Below, piece by piece: positions 63,262-64,000 of a DNA stretch of 64,000 bases (position 1 is its first letter; each line of letters opens with the position of its first letter). The DNA is from Polyangiaceae bacterium (GTDB lineage Bacteria; Myxococcota_A; Polyangia; Polyangiales; Polyangiaceae), in NCBI GenBank assembly GCA_025936045.1, contig JAICUB010000003.1, forward strand, positions 124,001-188,000, given 5' to 3'. A model generated the notes under the pieces. That model was not told the DNA's origin. It saw only the letters and a list, made by a program, of their open reading frames with translations, and did not search any database. Position numbers and translations under genes: made by a program.

Positions 63262-64000
63262 TCAGGCCGATTTCTTGTGTGCGTGTGAATGTGCGTGGCC
63301 GTGGCCGTTCGAGCGGCCGCGACGTGGAGTCCCGGTCCGCTTGCGCTTCGACGCAGGCGCTTCCGCCTTCGCGCTCGGGGGCTTGTGCGGCGCCGGCTTG
63401 CGGCCGCCGGCCAGACTGCTCGCGAGCAGACTCGCGAGGTCGATGACGTTGCTCTTCGGTTTCGCAGGAGCAGCCGCCGCCGCCTCCGGTATCTGGTTCA
63501 CTTCTCCGGCTTTTACCTTGCGTGCGATGAGCTTCATGAGGTCGCGCCGGTATTCGTCGACGTATTTCTCCGGTTCGAATTTCGCGACCATGCCCTCGAC
63601 GAGCCGCTCCGCCATCGCGACCTCCTTGGACGTCACGCCGAGCTTGGCGAGGTTCGTCTCCGGCAGGTCGAGGTCGCGCTCGTCCCTGAGCTCGTCGGCG
63701 AAGCGGAGCAACACCAAGATGAGCGCCTTGTCACGCGCCACCACGGCGGCGAGGTGCTGCCGCGTGCGGATCACGACTTTACCGATGCCGGCCTTGCCGG
63801 TACGGCGCAGCGTCTCGCGGAGGAGCGCGTAGGCCTTTTTTCCGGATTTTTGCGGTGCGAGGTAATACGGGCGATCGATCAGCCGCGGATCGATGGCGGC
63901 AAAGTCGACGAAGTCCAGGATATCGATGGCGCGCGATGCTTCGACGTTGGCCGCCTGAAAGTCGGCGTCGCTGAGCACGACGTACTCGCCCTTCTCGTGC
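63262..64000 (-). CDS. ku: Ku protein, non-homologous end joining (5' end outside window)
   Basis: The C-terminal 246 residues of bacterial Ku, the ring protein that holds broken DNA ends and recruits LigD. Visible are EKGEYVVLSDADFQAANVEA, FVDFAAIDPRLIDRPYYLAP, GKKAYALLRETL, GKVVIRTRQHLAAV and EKYVDEYRRDLMKLI. The frame is open to the window edge, so the N-terminus is missing. After the core follows a Lys/Pro/Ala-rich tail ending in a His-rich run (GHGHAHSHAH) before KKSA; basic Ku tails aid DNA threading, the His cluster is an extra. Operon with ligD. Confidence 0.95.
   Translation of the reverse strand, partial: HEKGEYVVLSDADFQAANVEASRAIDILDFVDFAAIDPRLIDRPYYLAPQKSGKKAYALLRETLRRTGKAGIGKVVIRTRQHLAAVVARDKALILVLLRFADELRDERDLDLPETNLAKLGVTSKEVAMAERLVEGMVAKFEPEKYVDEYRRDLMKLIARKVKAGEVNQIPEAAAAAPAKPKSNVIDLASLLASSLAGGRKPAPHKPPSAKAEAPASKRKRTGTPRRGRSNGHGHAHSHAHKKSA

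Overview
The window is high-GC DNA that fits a Myxococcota genome, most likely a Polyangia/Sorangium-type myxobacterium. The reasons are near-universal G/C third codon positions, two Ser/Thr protein kinases, a complete chemosensory operon carrying a HEAT-repeat gene, many lipoproteins (one with a long Gly/Ser/Ala repeat stalk), an HMG-CoA synthase and a Ku/LigD end-joining pair. The phylum is an inference from gene content, not from a marker gene. No tRNA, rRNA, CRISPR array or intact insertion sequence was seen.

Layout. 1-1.4 kb: 3' part of an RND/MMPL exporter, ended by strong hairpins. 1.5-7.4 kb: small membrane protein, ribF, holA (DNA polymerase III delta), ribA, a methyltransferase, and a beta-barrel/lipoprotein pair. 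7.4-12.7 kb: glmU and a MltD-like LysM transglycosylase on the minus strand (cell wall), then fumC. 12.7-19 kb: a minus-strand run of htrA, a zinc-ribbon membrane kinase, a DUF4185-like propeller lipoprotein, a barrel and a second lipoprotein. 19.2-25.5 kb: hybrid histidine kinase, a MurE-like ligase without its N-terminal domain, a Gly-rich lipoprotein, Cu/Zn superoxide dismutase, a D-2-hydroxyacid dehydrogenase.

25.5-33 kb: chemosensory operon cheY-cheA-cheW-cheW-HEAT-cheR-cheB (minus strand, genes mostly overlapping, no receptor gene). 33.2-40.6 kb: flavin monooxygenase, two polytopic membrane proteins (AftB-like GT-C and DUF2079), a decayed 0.5 kb island, and an acyl-CoA reductase/aldehyde dehydrogenase. 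40.7-44.6 kb: coiled-coil protein, pilin-like membrane protein, dihydrouridine synthase, Ala/Pro-rich membrane-anchored protein. 44.6-46 kb: a patch of gene decay holding a DUF559 remnant and a broken three-gene minus-strand unit with a G8 frameshift. 46-47.9 kb: hslR and HMG-CoA synthase.

48-51.8 kb: the most coherent accessory system, a plus-strand operon behind a good Fur-box-like sequence: di-heme oxidoreductase (DUF1111), imelysin, a P460-like lipoprotein with one CxxCH, and an outer-membrane protein. I read it as an iron-regulated envelope iron/heme module. 51.8-57 kb: PhoD-like phosphatase, flavin reductase, AcpH-like protein, barrel, GntR regulator, Nif3-like protein. 57-60.7 kb: soluble Ser/Thr kinase with a C-terminal propeller-like region, CBS protein, two small lipoproteins. 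60.7-64 kb: ligD and the 3' part of ku, which runs off the right edge.

Starts were chosen by ribosome-binding site, signal peptide and overlap with neighbours; alternatives are given where they matter.
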